Source: Streptacidiphilus sp. 4-A2
GTDB lineage: Bacteria; Actinomycetota; Actinomycetes; Streptomycetales; Streptomycetaceae
Reading direction: 5' to 3'
Assembly: GCA_014284505.1 (NCBI GenBank)
Contig: JAAFYY010000001.1
Coordinates: 1,054,001-1,118,000, forward strand
Length of the DNA: 64,000 bases
Position 1 is the stretch's first letter, and each line of letters starts with the position of its first letter. A model generated the notes under the pieces. That model was given only the letters and a program-made list of their open reading frames with translations. It was not told the origin of the DNA and ran no database searches. Positions 17,917 to 26,046 of the stretch are shown piece after piece. Both the position numbers and the translations under genes were made by a program.

Positions 17917-19867
17917 ATGTCCCGCGCAAAACCGTCCCCACGCGTCAAGCTGACGGCCCTGCTGTCGGCATGCGCGATCACCACCGGTCTGGTCGCCACC
18001 AGTTCCCTGCTCACCCCCTCCCGTGCCGGGGCCGCCGCCGCGTCCCCCCGGGCCGGGTTCACCGCCGCCCAGATCCGCGCCGAGATGCGCCCGGCCGAGG
18101 TCAGGGCGCTCGGCCAGGACGAGGCCGAGTACCTCGCCTGGGGCCGGCTGGAGTACCGGGCCGCCCAGCGGCAGACCGGCTCCAAGCGCGAAATCGACCC
18201 GACGGAGAGCGGCCCGGACGACGGCTACCCCGACCCGATGCGGGCCCGGCGGCTGGAGCTGCTGCGGCAGAGCCAGGCCGCCACCAACGCGAACTACGAC
18301 CCCCGGGTGTTCGGCAGGTTCACGGACTACTTCCCGACCCCGACTTCGCCGCCCACATCGCCCTGCTGCCCACCGGCAAGGTGCTGCTGTTCTCCTTCGA
18401 GTCGGTCCAGAGCGACCCGACCCAGGAGACCGCGCCCACCAACATCATCGGCCGCGCCAACGCCGGGCGCGCCTATCTGTGGGACCCGAAGCTGGGCACC
18501 GGCCCCAACGCGTTCAAGGCCGTGCCGCCGCCCACGACCGACATGCCCGACGGCAAGAACCAGCCGCGACCGGCCCCCTTCTTCTGCGCCGGGCACTCCT
18601 TCCTGCCGAACGGGATGCTCGGGGTCTTCGGCGGCAACCTCGGCGGGAACGGCGGCGCCGGCGCCAAGCTGTCGCTGATCTTCGACCCGTGGACCGAGCA
18701 GTGGACCAGGAACCCCGACATGTCGGTCGGCCGCTGGTATCCCTCCGTGGTCACCATGGCGGACGGCCGTCAGCTGATCATGTCCGGGCAGTCCGACATC
18801 GGCTGGGGCACACCGACCCCGGTGGTCGAGCGCTTCCCGGCCAAGTCGTACCCGGTGCCGGTCAGCCCCGGCCAGGTCCCGCGGGCCCCGGTGGACCGGT
18901 TCCGCGCCGACGCGCCGTTCACCACCGACTACCCGCAGCTGTTCGCGCTCAACGACGGCAAGGTCTACGGGCTGGGCCGCACCCCAACGAGCAGTGGCGG
19001 TTCGACCCCAGGACCGAGACCAGGACCAACCTGCCGCCGCGCCCCGACCAGATCCCGCCCGGCGGCGCCCGCCTCTACGGCTCCGCGGTGGCCCTGCCCG
19101 GCGGCTACCAGGGCCCCGACTCGGCGCTGATCCTGGGCGGTGACCGCACGGACCCGAACACCTATCTGCTGTCCGGCGGCCAGTGGTCCAAGCAGAAGCC
19201 CCGGGCCTTCGGCCGCACCCAGGACGACACGCTGATCTTCCCGGACGGCTCGCTGTTCACCGTCAACGGCTCCTATGACATCCGCGACTACGGCAACGGG
19301 CTGTACAACCCCAACGCGGACCTCAAGTACCGGCACACCGAGTTCCGCGACCACCAGGGCAACTGGAAGCTCGGCCCGGTCCAGCGGCTGCCGCGCGGCT
19401 ACCACTCCAACGCGGTGATCCTGCCCGACGGCCGGGTCGTGGTCACCGGCGACGAGCTCCAGCAGATCGCCAACAACCCGAACATCAAGTCGGGCATGAA
19501 CGGCACCATCGAGATCTTCGAGCCGCCCTACCTCCAGAACGGCCCGCGTCCGGACCTCGACTACGCGCCGACCGGTCCTCTCTCCTACAACACGAACTTC
19601 ACGGTCTCCAGCCGGACCCCGGACCGGGTCACCCGTGCGGTGCTGCTCTCCCCCATCACCTCGACCCACTCGATCGACACCGGGCAGCGGCACATCGAGC
19701 TCCAGATCAACAGCCGCAACGGCGGGCAGCTGAATCTGCAGACCCCGCCGCTGGCGGCGGCCGCCCCGCCCGGCTACTACATGCTCTTCCTGCTGGACTC
19801 CAGGGGCGTCCCCAGCGTCGCCAAGTGGGTCAAGCTGGAGGAGAAGCGCAGCGGCGGCGGTATCTGA
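17917..19867 (+). CDS. Secreted radical-copper oxidase, galactose oxidase/GlxA-like (frameshifted)
   Basis: The protein has an N-terminal signal sequence (TALLSACAITTGLVATSSLL), a Kelch-type beta-propeller and a C-terminal DUF1929 early-set domain. The copper and cofactor residues of galactose oxidase all have counterparts: Cys in FFCAGHSFLPNG and Tyr in GRWYPSVV (thioether-linked Tyr-Cys), Tyr-His in RGYHSNAVILPDGRV, and His in TSTHSIDTGQRH. Two frameshifts, near 18340 and 18978, are each explained by CCCC where five Cs are expected. The product should be about 650 residues. Streptomyces GlxA oxidises a glycan-like substrate at hyphal tips; the DyP neighbour supports a related role, but no cslA gene is adjacent. 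Confidence 0.9.
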
Positions 19868-19893
19868 GCCACCGGACGCGGCGCTCGCGCCCC

Positions 19894-19927
19894 GGCGGGC
19901 CCCGACTCCACCGAGTCGGGGCCCGCC
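19894..19927. terminator. Terminator after the copper oxidase gene
   Basis: A perfect 15-bp stem (GGCGGGCCCCGACTC at 19894-19908, complement at 19913-19927) with a CACC loop lies 27 bp after the stop. There is no U-tract, which is usual for high-GC actinomycete terminators. Confidence 0.8.
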
Positions 19928-20062
19928 CGGCGTCACCGGTTCGGCCGCGTCCGATGTCCCCTCCCCGGCGCTCCCCCCGCAGGCTGAGGGGTGACAGTAA
20001 CCTGCCGCGCTCCCCTCTCCCCCGCGCAGCGGGCAGCCGCCCACCCCCGAGAGGACGGCCCG

Positions 20063-20864
20063 ATGACCAGCACCGCGCTCACCCCGGAGATCGAGACCCG
20101 GTTCGCCTCCGCCCGGCGGATCGCCGAGGCCGCCCTCTCCCCGGCCCGCCGCCGGCCCCGGGCGGCTGGTCCGCCGCGGCCGGCTCCGGCCGGCCGGCCG
20201 GGCTGCTGGTCCCGCCCGCCTGGGGGGCACGCAGCGGTGACCCCTGGCTCCAGCGCACCGAGTGCCTGCTGGAGCCGCACCCGGAGGCCGTACTCCTGGC
20301 CGAGCTGCGCTTCCTGCACACCCAGCGCTGCACGGTGCAGCGCACCGGCCCCGGGGGCGACTACCAGGACACCCCCGGCTGCGGCTCGCCGACCGGGTGC
20401 TGACCGGCTGGGACGAGGGCGTGGAGCAGCGGATCCAGCTGGCGCTGCGGGTCGGCGAACTGACCGGGGGCGGCCGCACCCTGCCCTTCGGCTGCCCGGG
20501 TCATGAGGAGACCGAGGCGGTGTACGACGACGCCGGGCACCTGGTCGGCCGCATTCTGCGCCGCCGGGAGGAGGTCCGCGGCGTGATCCGGGTCGCCGCG
20601 GCCGAACTGCCGGGCCCGCCCGCGCTGCGGCGGCTGACCGCGGAGGTGGAGAACGCGGGCGGCTGGTCCGCGCGGCACCACGACGCCGACCGCCTCGCCG
20701 CGCTGCCGCACTCGCTGGTCGCCACCCATCTGATGGTGGGCCTGAGCCAGGGCGTCTTCCTGTCCCTGGCCGATCCGCCGCAGTGGGCCCGCAGCGCCGC
20801 GGCGGGCTGCGACAACCTGCACACCTGGCCGGTGCTGGCCGGTGCGGCCGGGGGTGCGACGTGA
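20063..20864 (+). CDS. Uncharacterised actinobacterial protein (frameshifted)
   Basis: ATG 20063 follows GAGAGGACG and opens MTSTALTPEIETRFASARRI. Frames change near 20150 and 20385, and the product would be about 267 residues ending at TGA 20862-20864. Recognisable stretches are LLVPPAWGARSGDPWLQRTE, VQRTGPGGDYQDTPG, WDEGVEQRIQLALRVGE and ATHLMVGLSQGVFLSLADPP. No signal peptide, transmembrane segment or known motif was found. It is followed by about 300 bp of non-coding DNA with tandem repeats, then the sortase gene. Function unknown. Confidence 0.65.
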
Positions 20865-20973
20865 TGCTGTCCGTCCCGGTCGCCCTGCCGGACCACCCGC
20901 CGGCCCCGGCCCGGACGGCGCCGCGACGGCCGCGGAGTGGCGTACCCCGCTCAGCGCGGTCAGCGGGCGGTAA

Positions 20974-21041
20974 GGCTGTGCGGGCCACCGGGCTGTGCGG
21001 GCCACCGGCCTGTGCGAGCCACCGGGCTGTCGGGCCGTCAC
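20974..21041. repeat. Tandem 17-bp repeats upstream of the sortase gene
   Basis: Three well-matched units of GGCTGTGCGGGCCACCG (20974-20990, 20991-21007, 21008-21024) and a degraded fourth to 21041. They lie in the 309-bp gap before the sortase gene, which shows no other feature apart from a short GTGGACCC/ATTCG duplication near 21087-21115. Confidence 0.85.
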
Positions 21042-21173
21042 ACCACGGCGTCAGGGCGCGGCGGGCCTCCTGCCGCGGCAACCCCGTGGACCCGGATTCG
21101 TGGACCCAGATTCGCGGACACAGAGCGGTGAGCCCCGGGGCTGCGCCGGAACCGAGCGATAGGAGCGTGCTTC

Positions 21174-21842
21174 GTGGCTGACGACGTCCGCAGGCGCCGC
21201 CGCGGTACCGCCGCGGTACTGCTGGCCACGGTGCTCGCCACCGGCGCCGGGGCCTGGCTGGTGCACGACGGGCTGCACACCTCGGCCCCGCCGCAGCCCT
21301 CGGCCTGGGACGCGGTCCCGGTGACCGGCCCGGCCGCCTCCGGCGCGGCCCCCTCCTTCGGCCCGGTCCTGGTGTCGGCGATGCCGTCGTCCGTCCCGGT
21401 GCGGATCCGCATCCCCTCGATCGGGGTGGACGCTCCGGTGACCGGCGAGCGGCTGGGCCCGGACCGCCGGCTGTCGGTGCCCGCGGACGACGACCGCAAT
21501 CTGGCCGGGTGGTTCCAGGACGGCCCGGCCCCGGGCAGCGCCGGCAACGCGATCATGCTCGGCCATGTCGACACCTTCCAGGGCCCGGCGGTCTTCTACA
21601 ACCTGGGCGCACTGCACAAGGGCCAGGCGATCGACGTGACCCGGCGCGACCACAGCACGGCGGTCTTCTCGGTGGACGCCATCGCGGTCTATGCCAAGGA
21701 CGACTTCCCCTCGGCCAAGGTCTACGGCCGGACCCTGCGCCCGGAGCTGCGGCTGATCACCTGCGGCGGCGGCTACACCAAGGCCAGCGGCTACCTGGGC
21801 AATGTCGTCGTCTACGCCCACCTGACCGGCCGGAAGCAGTGA
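21174..21842 (+). CDS. Class F sortase
   Basis: An intact 222-residue membrane-anchored transpeptidase. GTG 21174 has AGGAG 9 nt upstream. A basic stretch RRRRRG leads into one transmembrane helix (TAAVLLATVLATGAGAWLV). The catalytic region has IRIPSIGVDAPV, the active-site His in NAIMLGHVDTF, and Cys in LRLITCGGGY, with the compact size and short Cys-terminal tail of class F. Class F enzymes are thought to join proteins to the actinobacterial cell surface, but their substrates are poorly known. No LPxTG-type protein is encoded beside it. Confidence 0.9.
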   Translation: MADDVRRRRRGTAAVLLATVLATGAGAWLVHDGLHTSAPPQPSAWDAVPVTGPAASGAAPSFGPVLVSAMPSSVPVRIRIPSIGVDAPVTGERLGPDRRLSVPADDDRNLAGWFQDGPAPGSAGNAIMLGHVDTFQGPAVFYNLGALHKGQAIDVTRRDHSTAVFSVDAIAVYAKDDFPSAKVYGRTLRPELRLITCGGGYTKASGYLGNVVVYAHLTGRKQ

Positions 21843-22239
21843 CCCGCCGGGCGCAGTGACCGGTGGAAGAGGGCCGCGAGGACGTCCTCCGGGGGCCGAT
21901 CGGCCTGGGGATGCACATGCCGAGGCGGTCATACCCGGCCCAAACAGTCCCGAAACGGGCATTTCCCCAGAGGCCGTTGTGACGGTCGCCACAGGCCCGT
22001 GCGGCAATACGACGACCCGTAGTTGATCCTTACGCTCCACTCACGCCGAGCCCGGCCGTCCCCGCGCCGGGCCGTCCGGCGACGCGCCCCGCGACCCGGA
22101 CCGGCACGGCTCGCCTCCGGTGAATGCTGGCTCCCGACCCGCTCCGGCCGCTCCGCCCGTGCCCGCGAAGGGGACGCCGCGGCCCGATCCGGGCGGCCCG
22201 AAAACGCCGCCCGGGCGGAGCGGACGAACTCTGTTCGAC

Positions 22240-22460
22240 TACGAAGCCCGCTAGTACATGGGGCTCTTGGCCTGCGGCGACACGCCAGCTAAGAATGAGC
22301 CGGTCACCGGATGCAGCGGCGCCTTCCCGCCGCTTCGTCCTCTGTCCCGGCACTAACCAAAGCGGAGTGCCCGTGCCCCCTAGGTGACCGCTCCCCCTGT
22401 CCGGGAGCGGTCGTAAGCCGACGGCAAGCACACGCCAACCGATTGAGGTCGAACTCTCCC
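22240..22460 (+). promoter_or_regulatory. Structured 5-prime leader of the transglycosylase gene, possible riboswitch
   Basis: The 618 bp between sortase and transglycosylase contain no credible gene. The last 220 bp are less GC-rich and contain a perfect 10-bp hairpin (GACCGCTCCC 22386-22395, loop 22396-22402, GGGAGCGGTC 22403-22412) ending 48 nt before the ATG, and CTAACCAAAGCGGAG upstream of it. Streptomyces cell-wall hydrolase genes often sit behind c-di-AMP (ydaO-type) riboswitches, and GGTGACCG plus AAGCCGACGGCAAGC loosely recall that element. I cannot match the full consensus by eye. Confidence 0.35.
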
Positions 22461-23277
22461 ATGTCTTCCATCTCCACCCGTATGCGTGCCTCGGCTGCGC
22501 TCGTCGCCGCCACCGCCGGTCTTGCCTCCCTCGGCGCCGTCGCCACCTCGGCCCACGCCGCCACCCCCGTCACCGCTGTGCACCAGGCCGCCGCCGTGCA
22601 GGCTGCCAAGCCCGCCGCCGCCGTCAAGGCCGCCCGGCCGCCGCGGTCACCACCAAGCAGGCCGACGCCGCCGCCCAGGCCGCCGCGCACCTCGCCTACC
22701 TGAACAAGGAGGCCGCGCAGGACGCCGAGCAGGCGTACTACGCCGCCGTCGGCCGCACCGGCTCCACCGCCAGCTCCGCCTACACCGCCCCGGCGGCCGC
22801 GAGCAGCACCAGCACCACCAGCACCACCAGCAACAACTCGGCGCAGCTGAACAGCTCCGCCGCCTCCGCCGCGCAGAACGCCTACAACTCGGCGGCCGCG
22901 AGCAACTCCACCGCGTCGAACACCGCGTCCAGCAGCTCCAGCAGCGACTCGACCGCCACCGACGCGTCCACCAGCACCACCCCGACCAGCTCCAGCGACC
23001 CGCAGGCGATCGCCGCCTCGATCGTCCCGCCGACCAGCTGGCCTCCTTCGACGAGATCATCTCGCACGAGAGCGGCTGGGACGTCACCGCCGTCAACCCG
23101 TCCTCCGGCGCCTACGGCCTGCCGCAGGCCCTGCCCGGCGACAAGATGGCGGCCGACGGTGCCGACTGGCAGACCGACGCCACCACCCAGATCGAGTGGG
23201 CCCTGCAGTACATGAACACCACCTACGGCAGCCCGAACCAGGCCTGGGCGTTCTGGCAGGCCAACAACTGGTACTGA
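22461..23277 (+). CDS. Secreted SLT-type lytic transglycosylase-like protein (frameshifted)
   Basis: ATG 22461 opens MSSISTRMRASAALVAATAG and a Sec signal peptide ending near AHAA. A long Ala/Ser/Thr-rich low-complexity linker follows, then a C-terminal lysozyme-like domain: FDEIISHESGWDV (with the catalytic Glu), NPSSGAYGLPQALPG, and a NQAWAFWQANNWY terminus. Such proteins cleave peptidoglycan in remodelling or spore resuscitation. Frames shift near 22640 and 23030; restoring one G in CCGCCGACC at the second gives VPADQLASF. The stop is followed by a strong hairpin. The structured leader suggests control after transcription starts. Confidence 0.85.
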
Positions 23278-23339
23278 GCCGACTGACATCCCCCTGCGGC
23301 GCCCAGGCACCGGACAGGGGTCCTGAGGCGAGCACCCCC

Positions 23340-23374
23340 AGGGGCCCGGCACACTTCGTGTGTGCCGGGCCCCT
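23340..23374. terminator. Bidirectional terminator between transglycosylase and surface-protein genes
   Basis: A perfect 15-bp stem (AGGGGCCCGGCACAC 23340-23354, complement 23360-23374) with a TTCGT loop lies between two convergent genes and could stop transcription from both sides. Confidence 0.88.
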
Positions 23375-23502
23375 GCTCGCGTTCCGACGCCGCTCGCCAC
23401 CCCTCGGCCGCCGGTCCTGCTGTACTGCTCGGGTCCTTCCGTGCGGTCGGACCAGGAGGCCCGACCGCACGGCGGGACCGTGGTGGAGCGTCCGCCGGCG
23501 AT

Positions 23503-24051
23503 TCAGCCGACAGCGCCACCGGCACGACGACGGCGCGTGATCCACAGCGCGCCGACACTGGCGCCCGCGAGCAGCAGCGCACCGGCTGCCGTCTCCAGCG
23601 GGTCGGCGGTCAGCACGGACCCGCCTGCGCCGGTCGCCACCGCACCGGTCGGCGTGGTCGCCGTGGTGGTGGTAGTGGTCGCGGTGCTGGGGGAAGTGGT
23701 TGCTGCGGAGATGGTCAACGGCGTGGTGCCGGACTCGGTCCCGCAGGTGAAGGTCACGTTGACGGTGCCGGCCGTGGCACTGCTGGAGACCGTGGTGGTA
23801 CCGGTCTGCGAGGTGCTGTTGCCGGAGAGGGTGACGGTGCTGAAGGGCGACGCCGCCGCGGTGGCAGTGGAACTGCAACCGGTCGCGGCGAAGGCCACCG
23901 TGCCGCCGGGGGCGACAGTGGTCGGGAACACGCTGAAGCCGAACGAAGTGACGTTGCTGCTGGAGCCTCCCTGAGCGAAGGCCGCAGGAGTGGAGAAGCC
24001 CACGACCGCGGCGGCCGCAATGAGAGGCACAGCTATCGAAGTACGTCGCAT
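23503..24051 (-). CDS. Secreted, C-terminally membrane-anchored surface protein
   Basis: An intact 182-residue protein from ATG 24051. A Sec signal peptide (MRRTSIAVPLIAAAAVVGF, cleavage near AFAQ) leads to an Ig-like beta domain of about 90 residues containing two Cys (AATGCSS and FTCGTES). A Thr-rich stalk follows (SPSTATTTTTTATTPTG), then a terminal hydrophobic helix and RRRR tail. The layout is that of a sortase substrate, but no LPxTG or LAxTG motif precedes the helix; PLETA is the nearest sequence. It may simply be a membrane-tethered exported protein. Function unknown. Confidence 0.8.
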   Translation of the reverse strand: MRRTSIAVPLIAAAAVVGFSTPAAFAQGGSSSNVTSFGFSVFPTTVAPGGTVAFAATGCSSTATAAASPFSTVTLSGNSTSQTGTTTVSSSATAGTVNVTFTCGTESGTTPLTISAATTSPSTATTTTTTATTPTGAVATGAGGSVLTADPLETAAGALLLAGASVGALWITRRRRAGGAVG

Positions 24052-24241
24052 GGAGGAAATCCCTTCCATCGGTTCCGGCGGAACGCCGCGTGCCCGAGAG
24101 GACACCGAAAGCGACATTCCGTCCTTGGTGGTGACGCTAGGCCGCCCCGGGGCCGACCGCGAGCCGGAAGCCCCCCAGCGGGCCCGCGGTTGCTCCGAAT
24201 GGGAAAAAGCGCAGGTCACAGGCGTGATGATGGCGGGCCGG

Positions 24242-24466
24242 TCATCCGGCCGCGGACTGAAGTGCCCGCCGGTAGATCGACAGGCACAGCTGGCACTGCT
24301 GCTCCTCGCTGGCCACGCCCTGCCGCAGCGGCGGGGCGGAGACCCCGCCGAACAGGGTCCGGCCGCAGAGCATGTCGGCGCCGGTGTCCTTGGCGATATG
24401 CCACAGGTAGACGGGCTGGGCGGTGCCCGCGAGCGAATCGGTGACCTCAGGTCGCATCTGGTGCAT
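24242..24466 (-). CDS. Small Cys-containing conserved-type protein
   Basis: A 74-residue product from ATG 24466, preceded by GAGGACG; a start at 24547 would add 27 residues without a better ribosome site. Two Cys clusters stand out, DMLCGRTL and QQCQLCLSIY, and with nearby His residues (MHQ, LWHIAKD) they could bind a metal. Small proteins ending CQxCLxxYRR are common in actinomycetes, but I know no function. It lies 117 bp downstream of the ATP-grasp gene on the same strand. Confidence 0.6.
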   Translation of the reverse strand: MHQMRPEVTDSLAGTAQPVYLWHIAKDTGADMLCGRTLFGGVSAPPLRQGVASEEQQCQLCLSIYRRALQSAAG

Positions 24467-24583
24467 GGCTTCGTCCTCTGTCCCGGGTCGTGGACCGCGC
24501 CTGTTGGCGACGGTCCAGTTCAGGTGCAGGAAGGACTCAATCCTCATCCGAGCGGCCGTGCCCGGCGCGTGATCCGGCGGGCG

Positions 24584-25816
24584 TTACCGCCGAACGGGCG
24601 ACAGCAGCCGGCCGGCGACCGTGCCGCCGAACCACGCGGCCTCGGCCAGCAGCGGCGCCGGGTCGTCCCGACACAGCCACGCCCGCTCGGTGCCACGCCG
24701 GGGCAGCAGCCGCGGCGGCCAGTGCCGCTGCCGCCAGGCCCAGAGCGCCGCCGACGGCAGGTCCAGCTGCCCGACCACGTAGTCCCGCTGCAGCGGCGAC
24801 CGGCTCTCCGGCAGTTGACGGCCGGTCAGGTCCAGGTGCAGCGCGCGCACCACATCCACCCCGCCGGTGGTCTCGAACAGCCGGAACTGGGCCCGACCCT
24901 GGGGTTGAATCGAGCAGCTTGTACCGGCCGTCGCGCAGATCCAGCCGCCAGTCCAGGTCGGCCGTCCCGCGGTAGCCGATGCTCCGGCAGAACTCCGCGG
25001 CCAGCCCGGCCAGCACCGGGTTGCTGTGCACCACCGCGCGGGTGGTCACCCCGGCGTCCGGCGGCCAGGAGCGGAGCTTTGATCCCGGTGAACACCAGCG
25101 GGGCCGCGCCGTCCGCCGGGCAGTACAGATGGCTGATCCAGTCCTCGCCCTGCTCCGGCGGCAGGTACTCCTGCGCCAGCACCGACAACGGGCCCGGGTC
25201 CGGGCACAGCCGGCGCAGCTCCGGCTCGTCGCGGACGGCGGTGGTGTGGCCGACCACCGGGGCCCGCAGCCGGGTCCAGGCCTGGAGGTTCTTCAGCACC
25301 AGCGGATAGCCCCACTCCCGGCCGCCGCCAGCAGCGCCTCCCGGTCCGACACGGCCCGCGAGCGCGCGCCGCAACTCCGTGCTCCTCGCAGAGCCGGTGC
25401 AGGCCGCCCTTGTCGGCCAGCAGCCGCGGCAGCCCGGCGGGCACCGGCGGCAGCAGAAAGCACTCGGCCAGCAGGTCCGCGTGCTCCGCCAGCAGCACCG
25501 CGGCCTCGTCGTCGGTGGGCACCGCGACGCTGCGCCGACCGATCCCGCGGCCGATCCCCAGCAGCAGCGCCACCAGTTCGGCGGGCGGTTCCAGCCCGCT
25601 GGTGGGCCGCACATGGCGGACGGCGGCGTAGCGGGAACAGGCGGCCGGAGTGAACCGGCCCTCGACCATGGCGTGCGCCGCCACCCCGCCCCGCCCCAGC
25701 GTGCGCAGCACCCCCACCCCGCCGTGGTGCTGCGGATAGCGGCCGATCTTGACCAGCAGCGCCGGAACCGAGCGGTCCAGTCCGGGGCCGTGCGCGTCGG
25801 AACCGGAACCGTGCAT
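24584..25816 (-). CDS. ATP-grasp carboxylate-amine ligase-like protein (frameshifted)
   Basis: The N-terminal part (ALLVKIGRYPQHHGGVGVLRT; EAAVLLAEHADLLAECFLLP; LADKGGLHRLCEEHGV) matches ATP-grasp enzymes of the D-aspartate ligase/CarB-like type, and PLVLKNLQAWTR plus AQEYLPPEQGEDWISHLYCP belong to the nucleotide-binding half. GYRGTADLDWRLDLRDGRYKLLDSTPG carries the metal-binding Asp/Asn region. Frames change near 25330, 25065 and 24905. I chose ATG 25816; ATG 25852 is an alternative. Such ligases join a carboxylate to an amine with ATP, on peptidoglycan precursors, polymers or natural products. The neighbouring polysaccharide genes suggest an envelope substrate (inference). Confidence 0.72.
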
Positions 25817-26046
25817 CTCGACCTCGATCCGACTGATGCCCTCCCCGACCATTCTCCGAGCCGCCCGGCGCCGCCGCGACCGGGCGCGCCGGGCGCGGAC
25901 GGCACCCTGATGGCCCAACTAAGCGCGCGGCGCCCCGGGTACACGCTAGGGACCACAGCTGATCCACTTCGAGGAGGGCCGTCGATGGCCGTTCCGCGCT
26001 CCGTACCCGCCGAGTCCCGGCACCGGGTCCCCGGGGAGGCGGCCGC

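Noticed and set aside
22030..22431. Minus-strand frame of 133 codons in the sortase-transglycosylase gap
   Set aside because: Arg/Gly-rich, no ribosome site or homology; it overlaps the structured leader on the other strand.
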